Positions 51,608-60,127 of a stretch of 64,000 nucleotides of DNA are shown here, piece after piece. The notes under the pieces are model-generated. The model had not been told where the DNA came from. It saw nothing but the letters and a program-made list of their open reading frames with translations, and did no database searches. The stretch is from SMWN01 sp965221455 (GTDB lineage: Bacteria > Pseudomonadota > Gammaproteobacteria > Eutrophobiales > Eutrophobiaceae): positions 1 through 64,000 of the forward strand of contig OZ244890.1 of the NCBI GenBank assembly GCA_965221455.1, given 5' to 3'. The translations under genes and the position numbers were made by a program. How positions within the stretch are numbered: position 1 is the stretch's first letter; every line of letters begins with the position of its first letter.

Positions 51608-54568
51608 ATGAAATTAAAATTTAATCCAACACTGGAATATCAGCAAGACGCTATCAGTGCCGTAGTGAATGTATTTGAGGGGCAGCCGATTGTCCAGTCC
51701 AACTTTGAAATAAGCACCGCTGGTGATACGGGTCTGAAACTATCCAACCTCGGTGTTGGTAATGACATAACGCTTGATGATGAACAGATATTAGCCAACG
51801 TCCATAAGGTGCAGAAAGCCAACGATATCGAGAAAACACCGGAGTTGCAGGGTCCGGAAAACAATAACAGGCAATTCTCCATCGAGATGGAAACCGGCAC
51901 CGGGAAAACTTATGTGTATCTGCGTTCCATCTTTGAGCTTTCCAGGCATTATGGGTTGAAAAAATTCATCATTGTGGTGCCAAGCATCGCCATCCGTGAA
52001 GGTGTGCTGAAAAGCATTGATATCATGAAGGACCACTTCCGCACGCTCTATAACAACGCGCCCTTTGCTTATTTCGTCTATGACTCCAAAAAGCTGGGCC
52101 GCGTGCGCCAGTTTGCCAGCAATAACCAGATTCAGATCATGGTGATCAATATCCAGTCTTTCCAAAGAGATGTGGCTGATAAAAATATCGCCGACATGAC
52201 AGATGAAGAACTGAAAAAGCTAAACATTATTAACCGTGAAAATGACAAAATGTCAGGGCACAAACCGATTGAATTTATCCAGGCCGCCAAACCCATCGTC
52301 ATTATTGATGAACCGCAAAGCGTGGATAATACCCCGAAGGCCAGGCGTGCCATCGCCAACCTGAGCCCCCTCACCACGCTACGCTATTCCGCCACCCACC
52401 GGGAATCTTACAACCTGCTTTATAAGCTGGACCCGATCCAGGCCTATGACCTGCGGCTGGTCAAACGCATTGAAGTGGTATCCATTCGCTCAGACGACAG
52501 TTTTAACGATGCTTATGTGAAGCTGCTGAAAACCGATAATAAGCACGGTATCAAGGCGCAGATGGAAATTCACAGAGAAAAAAACGGTACGGTAAAACCC
52601 GGCAAGCTATGGGTAAAGCCAGGCGATGATCTTTATGTGAAGTCCGGCGACCGGGAAAGCTACCGCAATGGGTATATCGTGCAAAACATTGATTGCAGAC
52701 CAGGCGCTGAATATATCGCATTCGATAACGGGAAATACCTTACACCTGGTAGCGAAATAGGTGGCCTCGGCGATGATATTATGAAGGCCCAAGTACAGGA
52801 AACAGTCGAACAACACCTGAAAAAAGAACACGCCCTAAAAGGCATGGACATTAAGGTGCTCTCGCTGTTCTTTATCGACAAGGTAGCCAATTACCGCATG
52901 TACAATGAAGACGGCACGACCAGCTTAGGCAAAATCGGCCAGTGGTTTGAAGAGACCTACCGAGAGTTCACCGCCAGGCCAAACTATAAGGAATTTGCCG
53001 CCCCGGACGTGGCCAAAATTCACAACGGTTATTTCAGCCAGGACAGGAATGGCCGCGCCAAAGATACCAGCGGAAAAACCGCCGGTGATGAAGATACTTA
53101 CAATCTGATTATGCGTGACAAAGAGCATCTGCTTGATCCGACAGAACCATTGCGCTTTATTTTCTCCCACAGTGCCCTGCGCGAGGGCTGGGATAATCCG
53201 AACGTGTTTCAAATATGCACGCTCAATGAATCGCAATCAGTAGAAAAAAAGCGGCAAGAAATTGGCCGTGGCCTGCGCTTGCCGGTTAATGAGCATGGTG
53301 ATCGTGTGCATGACGAAAATGTGAACCGCCTTACCATCATTGCCAATGAATTCTACGAGGATTTTGCCAAATCTCTACAGAATGAATTTGAAGAGGATTT
53401 CGGCATTAAATTCGGGCGCATTGAGAAAATTACCTTTGCCAGAATTACCCGCACAAAAGACGATGGCACAGAGGAGCCACTCGGCCAGGAAGATTCAAGC
53501 AAGGTATGGGAGGAACTGCAAGGCACCGGCTATATTGATGATGCAGGTAAAATACTTGACAAGTTTGACTCTGAAAACCCACACTTTGAATTGCAGATTG
53601 ACGACAGCTACAGCGATATTAAAGCCGACATCATTGATGAAATGCAGCGCTTTATCTTCAAAAATCGTGTGGCGAATGCACGCGACCGGCGCACACTGAA
53701 ATTCAAAAAAGAAGTCCATCTAAGCGAGGAATTCAAGGCACTGTGGGATAAAATCAAGCACCGCACCCGCTATCGTGTCAGCTTTGATACCGCAGAGCTG
53801 ATTAAATGTGCGGTACAACGCATCAGGCAACTGGAGGAGATCAAGCCGGTACGCATTAGCATGACGCGAGTGGATGTTGATATCACCGACGCTGGCGTGA
53901 GCACTGATCGCAAGCGGGAAGAAAGGAACCGTGAGGCCGGTCGTGTAAAAGTACTGCCAGATCTGCTGGCTTATTTGCAGAAAGAAACAGAATTAACCAG
54001 GCACACCCTTGTAGAGATGTTGAAAGGCTCTGGTCGTCTGAAGGAATTCCGGATCAACCCACAGCAGTTTATGGCACTCACAGCACGGGAGATATCCAGA
54101 GCATTGCATGATTTGATGCTGGCAGGCATCCAGTATGAAAAGATCGCCAACCATTATTGGGAAATGCGCCGCATTGAAGATGAAGCGGAAGAAGGCATCG
54201 TCCGCTATCTGAATAAGCTCTATGCAGTGCATAATCCTGAAAAATGCCTGTTTGACCAGGTGGAATATGATTCAGAGGTGGAGAAACAATTTGCCAAAGA
54301 CCTGGACAACAACGAGCATGTGCGATTGTTTGTGAAGCTGCCGGGCTGGTTTAGGATCGATACACCCATCGGACCATATAATCCGGATTGGGCCTTTGTC
54401 ACTCACCGTGACGAGAAGCTCTATTTTGTGCGTGAAACCAAGAGCACCCTGGACAGTCAGGAACGCCGGACGAAGGAAAATGATAAAATTCTATGCGGTA
54501 AACGCCACTTCAACACCATCAATGTGGACTATGGCGCGGTGACGAAACTGGATGAGGTGGATTTTTAA
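51608..54568 (+). CDS. res: type III restriction endonuclease subunit
   Basis: A 986-residue SF2 helicase-nuclease. Walker A is METGTGKTYVYLRSIFEL near residue 95, the Walker B equivalent is IIDEPQSVDN near 235, and helicase motifs FIFSHSALREGWDNPNVFQICTL and KKRQEIGRGLRLPVN follow near 515-560. At the C-terminus NPDWAFV followed by LYFVRETKS is the PD-(D/E)XK nuclease core. With Mod it cuts unmodified DNA after translocation between inversely oriented sites. Length and motifs are intact, so the system looks functional. Confidence 0.95.
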   Translation: MKLKFNPTLEYQQDAISAVVNVFEGQPIVQSNFEISTAGDTGLKLSNLGVGNDITLDDEQILANVHKVQKANDIEKTPELQGPENNNRQFSIEMETGTGKTYVYLRSIFELSRHYGLKKFIIVVPSIAIREGVLKSIDIMKDHFRTLYNNAPFAYFVYDSKKLGRVRQFASNNQIQIMVINIQSFQRDVADKNIADMTDEELKKLNIINRENDKMSGHKPIEFIQAAKPIVIIDEPQSVDNTPKARRAIANLSPLTTLRYSATHRESYNLLYKLDPIQAYDLRLVKRIEVVSIRSDDSFNDAYVKLLKTDNKHGIKAQMEIHREKNGTVKPGKLWVKPGDDLYVKSGDRESYRNGYIVQNIDCRPGAEYIAFDNGKYLTPGSEIGGLGDDIMKAQVQETVEQHLKKEHALKGMDIKVLSLFFIDKVANYRMYNEDGTTSLGKIGQWFEETYREFTARPNYKEFAAPDVAKIHNGYFSQDRNGRAKDTSGKTAGDEDTYNLIMRDKEHLLDPTEPLRFIFSHSALREGWDNPNVFQICTLNESQSVEKKRQEIGRGLRLPVNEHGDRVHDENVNRLTIIANEFYEDFAKSLQNEFEEDFGIKFGRIEKITFARITRTKDDGTEEPLGQEDSSKVWEELQGTGYIDDAGKILDKFDSENPHFELQIDDSYSDIKADIIDEMQRFIFKNRVANARDRRTLKFKKEVHLSEEFKALWDKIKHRTRYRVSFDTAELIKCAVQRIRQLEEIKPVRISMTRVDVDITDAGVSTDRKREERNREAGRVKVLPDLLAYLQKETELTRHTLVEMLKGSGRLKEFRINPQQFMALTAREISRALHDLMLAGIQYEKIANHYWEMRRIEDEAEEGIVRYLNKLYAVHNPEKCLFDQVEYDSEVEKQFAKDLDNNEHVRLFVKLPGWFRIDTPIGPYNPDWAFVTHRDEKLYFVRETKSTLDSQERRTKENDKILCGKRHFNTINVDYGAVTKLDEVDF

Positions 54569-54570
54569 CA

Positions 54571-54971
54571 AATGAAAGATAACAACGTGACAAATACCAT
54601 AAAACGTATACCGATTGATTGGTATTTTCTTAGACCACGACAATCCGCGCCATAAGCCATGCCGAAGCTACTCTGAAGTTATAGAGTATCTTTGCAAAGA
54701 TGAGAAAGTATTATAAATGGCCAAAGATATAGCCGAGCATGGCCTTAACCCTTTGGAACTTTTAGCACTTATAACCTTGGACGACACTAAAGCTGGTTAC
54801 TATGTCTCCGAGGGCAACAGGCGTATATGTGCAATAAAGCTCTTAAACGATCCTGAATTAGCACCTGCGAAACACAGAAAAACATTTGAAAAAATTGCCG
54901 AAAATATAGAGGCAATAGTCGGCGACAATTTGCATTCGATCTCAATTATTCAATACAAACAAAACGTGTAG
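54571..54971 (+). pseudogene. decayed ParB-like (ParB/Srx fold) gene
   Basis: From ATG 54571 the text IPIDWYFL continues after a frameshift as DHDNPRHKP and SYSEVIEYLCKDEKVL, hits a stop near 54713, and resumes at 54717 with MAKDIAEHGLNPLELLALIT and GYYVSEGNRRICAIKLL, the ParB-type nuclease/CTPase N-domain core. It ends prematurely at 54971. It is directly downstream of res and is probably a decayed third gene of the same defence island. I see nothing recognisable from there to xerD beyond short open frames, including RVGSELLIASKGLRLPEELR up to about 55073. Confidence 0.6.
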
Positions 54972-55297
54972 GGTCTGAACTCTTAATCGCTTCTAAGGGA
55001 CTCCGATTGCCAGAAGAACTGAGAAAAAACCAAACTAACCGCCCTCAATATCGTGAGCATTCCAAGGTAGCCTAGTCCCCCCCTACGCAAGCCGCTCCTC
55101 CAGATTCCGGATAGCCATGATGTCGTCGAAATTACAGGTGAGGATATACCGTTTTATGACTTATCCAGACATAAGAGATGCGCAAGCTATTAATCGCGCC
55201 GACGACTTTCAGGATGATGGCGGTGATAAAAACGGTATTAAATGTTCGGAAAGCATGTTTCGCCTTAAAGCTGAGTCGTTCGTTCAGTGTGTTCGGG
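54972..55297. other. debris between the restriction island and xerD
   Basis: Short frames in several phases with no recognised domain. On the minus strand a MAIRNLEERLA start followed by a stop (near 55085-55120) vaguely recalls the beginning of FitA/VapB antitoxins, too short to call. Confidence 0.35.
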
Positions 55298-56218
55298 CTA
55301 ACCTCTTGGATGATGCACTGCATGAAGATTTTTCAGGCGTTCTCTGGCGATATGCGTGTAAATTTGCGTGGTTGAAATGTCACTATGTCCCAAAAGCATT
55401 TGCACAACCCTGAGATCAGCACCATGATTTAACAGGTGTGTCGCAAAAGCATGTCTTAACACATGCGGTGAAATTATTTTATTAATACCGGCGATGACAG
55501 CGTAACGTTTGATTAAATACCAAAATGCCTGGCGTGACATTGCATCACCACGTTTCGTCGGAAACAATGCATCACTGATTTTTTGGCCCAGAAGTTCAAC
55601 CCTTGCGCTTTGTTGATAACGTGTCAGCCATTCAACGGCTTCTTCGCCCAGGGGCACGAGTCTTTCCTTGCTGCCTTTACCCAAAACCCGAACAACGCCT
55701 TGTCGTAAATTTACCTGCCCTACTTGCAAACTGATTAATTCAGAGACTCGCAGACCTGAAGCATATAGAATTTCCAGCATGGTTCTGTCGCGTAACCCAA
55801 ATGACGTACCTGTATCAGGCGCCTTGAGTAATTCCTCCACTTCTGTTTCTGTTAATGATTTTGGTAATTGCCTACCTATCTTTGGTGCTTCTATCCTTGC
55901 GCCAGGATCATGCTTCATCATCCCTTCACGCACCATATAACCATATAACCTTCTTATACTTGAAAGATGACGTGCCATCGTTCTTGCAGTTTTCCCTTGC
56001 ATACTCGCCAAATAATTTCTTACATGGCTTTCTTCTGCGATCATCAATTGACACTTGTTTTTATCCAGCCAAAGTGCATATTTTTGTAAATCACTGCGAT
56101 AGGCGGACAAAGTATTTTCACTGACACCCCGTTCCATCCACAGTGCATCGAGAAAACGATCAATCGTCTCTGTTGCTGTTTTAATCGTGGAATTAATTTC
56201 TGCTGTTGACTGCGCCAT
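55298..56218 (-). CDS. xerD: tyrosine recombinase XerD
   Basis: A 306-residue tyrosine recombinase acting with XerC at dif to resolve chromosome dimers. The N-terminal SAM-like core-binding domain (DRFLDALWMERGVSENTLSAYRSDL) is followed by the catalytic domain: Arg in YASGLRVSELISL, a Lys-containing beta hairpin (GKGSKERLVPL), HVLRHAFATHLLNHGADLR (His and Arg), LLGHSDISTTQIYTHI with His and the nucleophilic Tyr. The HSDISTTQIYTH variant is typical of XerD. No mobile-element signature surrounds it, so a housekeeping role is likely. Confidence 0.92.
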   Translation of the reverse strand: MAQSTAEINSTIKTATETIDRFLDALWMERGVSENTLSAYRSDLQKYALWLDKNKCQLMIAEESHVRNYLASMQGKTARTMARHLSSIRRLYGYMVREGMMKHDPGARIEAPKIGRQLPKSLTETEVEELLKAPDTGTSFGLRDRTMLEILYASGLRVSELISLQVGQVNLRQGVVRVLGKGSKERLVPLGEEAVEWLTRYQQSARVELLGQKISDALFPTKRGDAMSRQAFWYLIKRYAVIAGINKIISPHVLRHAFATHLLNHGADLRVVQMLLGHSDISTTQIYTHIARERLKNLHAVHHPRG

Positions 56219-56388
56219 GCCGAAAGATGATAACTCACCTGGTCGAAAAAACTGAAAATGCCTGCGGCATAACCGTCACGAACAACGGATAGGGCAGCGT
56301 CGAAAACGTCGCCACACGAATGTAACTTATTCAGAACAAGGTCCGCATAATCAGGTCTGTAATATTACTTTCGGATAGACGCCCGGAT

Positions 56389-56742
56389 CTATTTAATTTT
56401 TTCCCTGATTCTGGCCGCTTTACCTGTACGGCCACGCAGGTAATACAATTTTGCGCGTCGAACATCGCCTCGGCGCTTTACTTCGATATCTGCAATACCC
56501 TGACTATAGGTTTGGAAAACGCGTTCTACGCCTTCTCCATGAGATATTTTTCGAACTGTGAAAGCTGAATTCAGGCCACGATTTTTCCTGGCAATCACAA
56601 CACCTTCAAATGCCTGCAGACGTTCTCTTTCGCCTTCTTTCACCCTTACCTGAACAACGACCGTATCTCCCGGCGCAAAATTCGGTATTTTCCTGGTCAT
56701 TTGTTCTTCTTCAAGCCGCTTTATGATATTGCTCATTATCAC
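56389..56742 (-). CDS. rplS: 50S ribosomal protein L19
   Basis: A 117-residue L19 with the usual core (FAPGDTVVVQVRVKEGERERLQAFEGVVIARKN and RGDVRRAKLYYLRGRTGKAARI). It is located at the 30S-50S interface. It is the last gene of rpsP-rimM-trmD-rplS, 20 bp after trmD. Confidence 0.97.
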   Translation of the reverse strand: MIMSNIIKRLEEEQMTRKIPNFAPGDTVVVQVRVKEGERERLQAFEGVVIARKNRGLNSAFTVRKISHGEGVERVFQTYSQGIADIEVKRRGDVRRAKLYYLRGRTGKAARIREKIK

Positions 56743-56762
56743 TAAATTCCACTTTAATAACT

Positions 56763-57545
56763 TTATTTTAAATATTCTTTCTTGAATGCTTCCAGTAAGC
56801 CCTGCTGTTCGACATCCAACTGTAAATTATCCAACAGATCCGATCTTCTCAGCCATGTACGGCCCAAAGCCTGTTGTAATCGCCAACGTCTTATTTCTTC
56901 ATGGTTGCCACTCAGCAAAACATCCGGGACCCGTTGACCTTTGCCCACCGGACAATCTCCAGATTCATCCAACTCAAGCTGTTCCGGTCTCGTGTACTGA
57001 GGATAATCAAGCAATCCATAAAAAAACGAATCTTCCCTTGCTGACTCCGCATGACCCAAGGCCCCCGGCAATATTCTAGCCATAGCATCAATCATTACCA
57101 TCGCCGCTAACTCACCGCCACTCAGAACGTAGTCACCTATAGACCATTCTTCATCAATTTCATTATCAATAACTCTTTCATCAATTCCTTCGTAACGACC
57201 TGCAATCAAAATCAGATTCTTTCGCTGTACTAACTCTGTTACACCTTTCTGATCCAGCTTTCTGCCCTGCGGACTCAAGTAAATGACATGCGGAATGGTC
57301 TCTGACCCACATGAATCTCGCGCATCCCTTATGGCAGCATATAATGGCACAGCCATCATCACCATCCCCGGACCTCCACCGAAGGGTCTATCGTCTACCG
57401 TTCGATAATTATCACTTGCGTAATCCCTGGGATTCCAGGTATTCACCTTGAGCAGCCCACATCCCGCTGCGCGACTCGTGATTCCATACTCCGTGACGAC
57501 ATTTACCATCTCCGGAAATAAAGTGACTACTTCAATCTGTAACAT
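56763..57545 (-). CDS. trmD: tRNA (guanine-37-N1)-methyltransferase
   Basis: A 260-residue SPOUT methyltransferase that methylates G37 of tRNAs to prevent frameshifting. Blocks are VVTLFPEM, VDDRPFGGGPGMVM, IYLSPQGRKLDQ, LILIAGRYEGIDERVID and EEWSIGDYVLSGGELAAMVMIDA (trefoil knot, SAM site). Length is usual. The start is 21 bp after rimM. Confidence 0.97.
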   Translation of the reverse strand: MLQIEVVTLFPEMVNVVTEYGITSRAAGCGLLKVNTWNPRDYASDNYRTVDDRPFGGGPGMVMMAVPLYAAIRDARDSCGSETIPHVIYLSPQGRKLDQKGVTELVQRKNLILIAGRYEGIDERVIDNEIDEEWSIGDYVLSGGELAAMVMIDAMARILPGALGHAESAREDSFFYGLLDYPQYTRPEQLELDESGDCPVGKGQRVPDVLLSGNHEEIRRWRLQQALGRTWLRRSDLLDNLQLDVEQQGLLEAFKKEYLK

Positions 57546-57566
57546 TCAAGCCGCCCTGCACGACCG

Positions 57567-58088
57567 CTAAAAATCAGATTGCCAGTCAACACGCACAATA
57601 CCCTGTTCAAGGTCAATGTCTTTAATGTAGACACCCTGTACGTAGGGTATTAAACATCGCCGCTTTTCGGCTTCGACAACCAGAACGTCATTTGCCCCAG
57701 TCTCAAGGAGTTCAGTCACCATTCCAAGTATTTCATTCTGCTCGTTTACAACCTGCATATTAACCAGGTGATGCCAATAAAACTCACCCTCTTCAGTCTC
57801 AGGTAGCTGTTGCTGTTTTATGCCTATCTCCGAACCAACCAGGGACAAAGCCTGATCCCTATCAGTGATACCTGCAAAACGTGCGATCAATTCCTTGCCT
57901 TGAGCTTTACCTCCTGCCAACGGCATTTGCCGCCATTCTTCATTCTGTTCAACCAACCAGGGATCATACTCAAGTATGTTTGTCTTTGGTCGTGTAAACG
58001 ATAATATTTTAAACCAGCCCTTGATGCCATAAGCACCGATAATTCTTCCAATAACAATTGGGCTGATCTCATTCTGCATATTCAACAT
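57567..58088 (-). CDS. rimM: ribosome maturation factor RimM
   Basis: A 173-residue 16S rRNA processing protein binding S19 during 30S assembly. The N-terminal beta-barrel begins IVIGRIIGAYGIKGWFKILSFT; the C-terminal PRC-barrel part has EFYWHHLVNMQVVNEQNEILGMV and ends VDWQSDF. It is the second gene of the operon. Confidence 0.95.
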   Translation of the reverse strand: MLNMQNEISPIVIGRIIGAYGIKGWFKILSFTRPKTNILEYDPWLVEQNEEWRQMPLAGGKAQGKELIARFAGITDRDQALSLVGSEIGIKQQQLPETEEGEFYWHHLVNMQVVNEQNEILGMVTELLETGANDVLVVEAEKRRCLIPYVQGVYIKDIDLEQGIVRVDWQSDF

Positions 58089-58154
58089 CCATGCAGTCTA
58101 TCTTGACAATCAACGAACCTGACGCTCAGGCTCGATCATTATTTATAATTAAAA

Positions 58155-58400
58155 TCAGGCCGCTGCGTTCAGTTTGATTAGCTTGGCGACGCGATCTGAA
58201 ACCTGCGCACCCTGACTCCGCCAATACTGCACACGGCTCTCATCCATTTTCAAAGTCTCCTCCTGACCTGTTGCACCAGGGTTGTAAAAACCAACCCGTT
58301 CAATATAACGACCATCGCGTTTCATGCGACTGTCTGTGACAACAACATGATAGAAGGCCTTTTTCTTCGCTCCGGTACGTGATAATCGAATGGTTACCAT
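58155..58400 (-). CDS. rpsP: 30S ribosomal protein S16
   Basis: An 81-residue S16 (MVTIRLSRTGAKKKAFYHVVVTDSRMKRDGRYIERVGFYNP, then the RVQYWRSQGAQ-SD block). It is the first gene of the rpsP operon. About 80 bp upstream a TACAAT hexamer (58484-58479, minus strand) could be its -10 box. Confidence 0.97.
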   Translation of the reverse strand: MVTIRLSRTGAKKKAFYHVVVTDSRMKRDGRYIERVGFYNPGATGQEETLKMDESRVQYWRSQGAQVSDRVAKLIKLNAAA

Positions 58401-58540
58401 TCACTTAACCTCTTTCTAAATTTGCCTGTTACAATTCAGGTAATACCCTGGCAATACCCGTCCTAATAAAGTGTCGGCATTGTACGGCATACTAATGAAA
58501 AATAAAGCATTCCCGGCATATTCTTCCTGACATCTAACTC

Positions 58541-59116
58541 ATGAGACCAGATAATACAGTCAGTCAGCAAAAGACCAAATACCGCAAAATACTCAAGACT
58601 GTACGGGCAAATATTCCGGAAATGGAGCGTATGAAGCATGCTAATTCTATTACAGAACAAGTACTTAATCTTGACGAAATCAGGGATGCAGGAATAATTT
58701 TTATCTATATTTCCTGCGCCACTGAAGTTCATACTCATCATCTCATCAAGAACCTGCTCGCTACTGGTAAAATCCTGACGGTTCCGAAAATAGTCAACTC
58801 TGAATATATGCAGACTGAATTCTTTTCAAGCTGGGAAGATTTGGTGCCCGGGAAACTGGGGATCCTCACCCCGGCCAGTACAAGAACCTGCAATGAGTCT
58901 CCCGATGTCGCCATTGTCCCGGGACTTGGATTTTCGTTTTCCGGACACCGCCTGGGTTTTGGGCAAGGCTGTTACGATAAGTGGTTTGCAAAAAATAAAG
59001 TTAAACACAAAATTGCCCTCGCCTATGAAGCGCAACTAGTTGATAAAATTCCATTCGAGGAAACAGATGTACTCATGGATAAAATTATCACTGAACAACG
59101 CATAATTGTTATCTAA
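58541..59116 (+). CDS. 5-formyltetrahydrofolate cyclo-ligase
   Basis: A 191-residue MTHFS/YgfA protein: RANIPEMERMKHANSITEQVL near the N-terminus, VPKIVNSEYMQTEF in the middle, and the ATP-binding signature VPGLGFSFSGHRLGFGQGCYDKWF near residues 126-150. It converts 5-formyl-THF to 5,10-methenyl-THF using ATP, relevant to the folate side of C1 metabolism. No 6S RNA gene, a frequent neighbour in gammaproteobacteria, is visible upstream. It is divergent from rpsP. Confidence 0.93.
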   Translation: MRPDNTVSQQKTKYRKILKTVRANIPEMERMKHANSITEQVLNLDEIRDAGIIFIYISCATEVHTHHLIKNLLATGKILTVPKIVNSEYMQTEFFSSWEDLVPGKLGILTPASTRTCNESPDVAIVPGLGFSFSGHRLGFGQGCYDKWFAKNKVKHKIALAYEAQLVDKIPFEETDVLMDKIITEQRIIVI

Positions 59117-59125
59117 AATATCGTT

Positions 59126-59842
59126 TCAACTTTCAAATCGCTCTAATTCCAAAATTAGTTGGCCCTTATCCAGTGCCTGACTATCAGTCATCTCTTCACG
59201 AACAGATTTAACCAACCCGACACCAGGCGCATACCAAACGGCTTCCTTTACCCGAATGATTGTGCGACCAATATAATTTCCCACGTCTTTAAATTCGGAG
59301 CCTTGTTTTATGATTTTGATACAATGATGAAAAGTTCCAGCCGGTACGTTAATGGTTTCATCAATCGCATCTATCGAGACTTTCAAAAACATATCCGCCT
59401 CTATTTTTAACTCTGTACTCTGCGGTGGTCCGGTCTTAACCAGTAATTTTGTGGAAGTAGCATCTTGCCACTGCTGACCCTTTTCCAGGGGATAACGAAA
59501 AATCAAGTGTTCATCCTGGAGAAATTCACGCACAGTGCCTACTTGTATCTCTTTACCCATATAACGTAGTCCTGCTTCGGTTTCACGATAATAAAACAAA
59601 GTGCCATCCACCGATTTGCGTACTGACACAGACCGCCCTTCAACAATCTTCTCAGCGATACTCGTGTAGATATATTTCTGTTGTTGCACACTGTCGCGGG
59701 TTGTCTTCGTGACCTGATAGTACCATGTTAAACCTTCTTCCAGTGGAAAGTAACTTGAGCTTTGTTCGACTGCACACGACGTTACCAATATGGATAAAGA
59801 TATCCACATGCAATTGAGGACACTATCGAATTTAAGATTCAT
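59126..59842 (-). CDS. lipoprotein of unknown function
   Basis: I start at ATG 59842, where a lipoprotein signal begins (SLSILVTSC, lipidated Cys23), giving 238 residues; an upstream start would add 24 residues. The mature protein is beta-rich with YFPLEEGLTWYYQVTKTT, YPLEKGQQWQDAT, INVPAGTFHHCIKI and VWYAPGVGLVKSV. This pattern is common in uncharacterised periplasmic proteins. No enzyme motif is seen. It is convergent with the cyclo-ligase gene, 10 bp apart, and divergent from the PQQ dehydrogenase. Confidence 0.8.
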   Translation of the reverse strand: MNLKFDSVLNCMWISLSILVTSCAVEQSSSYFPLEEGLTWYYQVTKTTRDSVQQQKYIYTSIAEKIVEGRSVSVRKSVDGTLFYYRETEAGLRYMGKEIQVGTVREFLQDEHLIFRYPLEKGQQWQDATSTKLLVKTGPPQSTELKIEADMFLKVSIDAIDETINVPAGTFHHCIKIIKQGSEFKDVGNYIGRTIIRVKEAVWYAPGVGLVKSVREEMTDSQALDKGQLILELERFES

Positions 59843-60127
59843 ATTGTGATTGCTGCATCTACTACATAGATTGCCAAGACTGAATCGGAGAGATTGTGCA
59901 AATACAAAAAACACTGGATAATGTGACTAAAGGCATGAAATATTTTGTCGCTAATAGCTGTCCTATCCGAACAGATCCCTGCCAAAACCAATCCTATCGT
60001 CAATTCGGATGGCAATCGAAAAACATAAATCAATGTGGACCCTATACAATAGTATCAGCAAATATTGTAAAGCTAATCCTTGGCCAGTGTCTTGGGTCTC
60101 TTTAAAAACACGTTTAAAATTACTCAC

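Noticed and set aside
55117..55413. A 98-codon plus-strand frame overlapping the xerD 3' end
   Set aside because: It runs antisense to conserved xerD sequence and has no family.
55298..56218. Tyrosine recombinase as integrase of a genomic island
   Set aside because: The sequence has the XerD signature and lies beside ribosomal genes; no att duplication or tRNA is present.
58401..58540. 6S RNA upstream of the 5-formyl-THF cyclo-ligase
   Set aside because: The gap is only 140 bp and shows no long imperfect hairpin of the 6S type.
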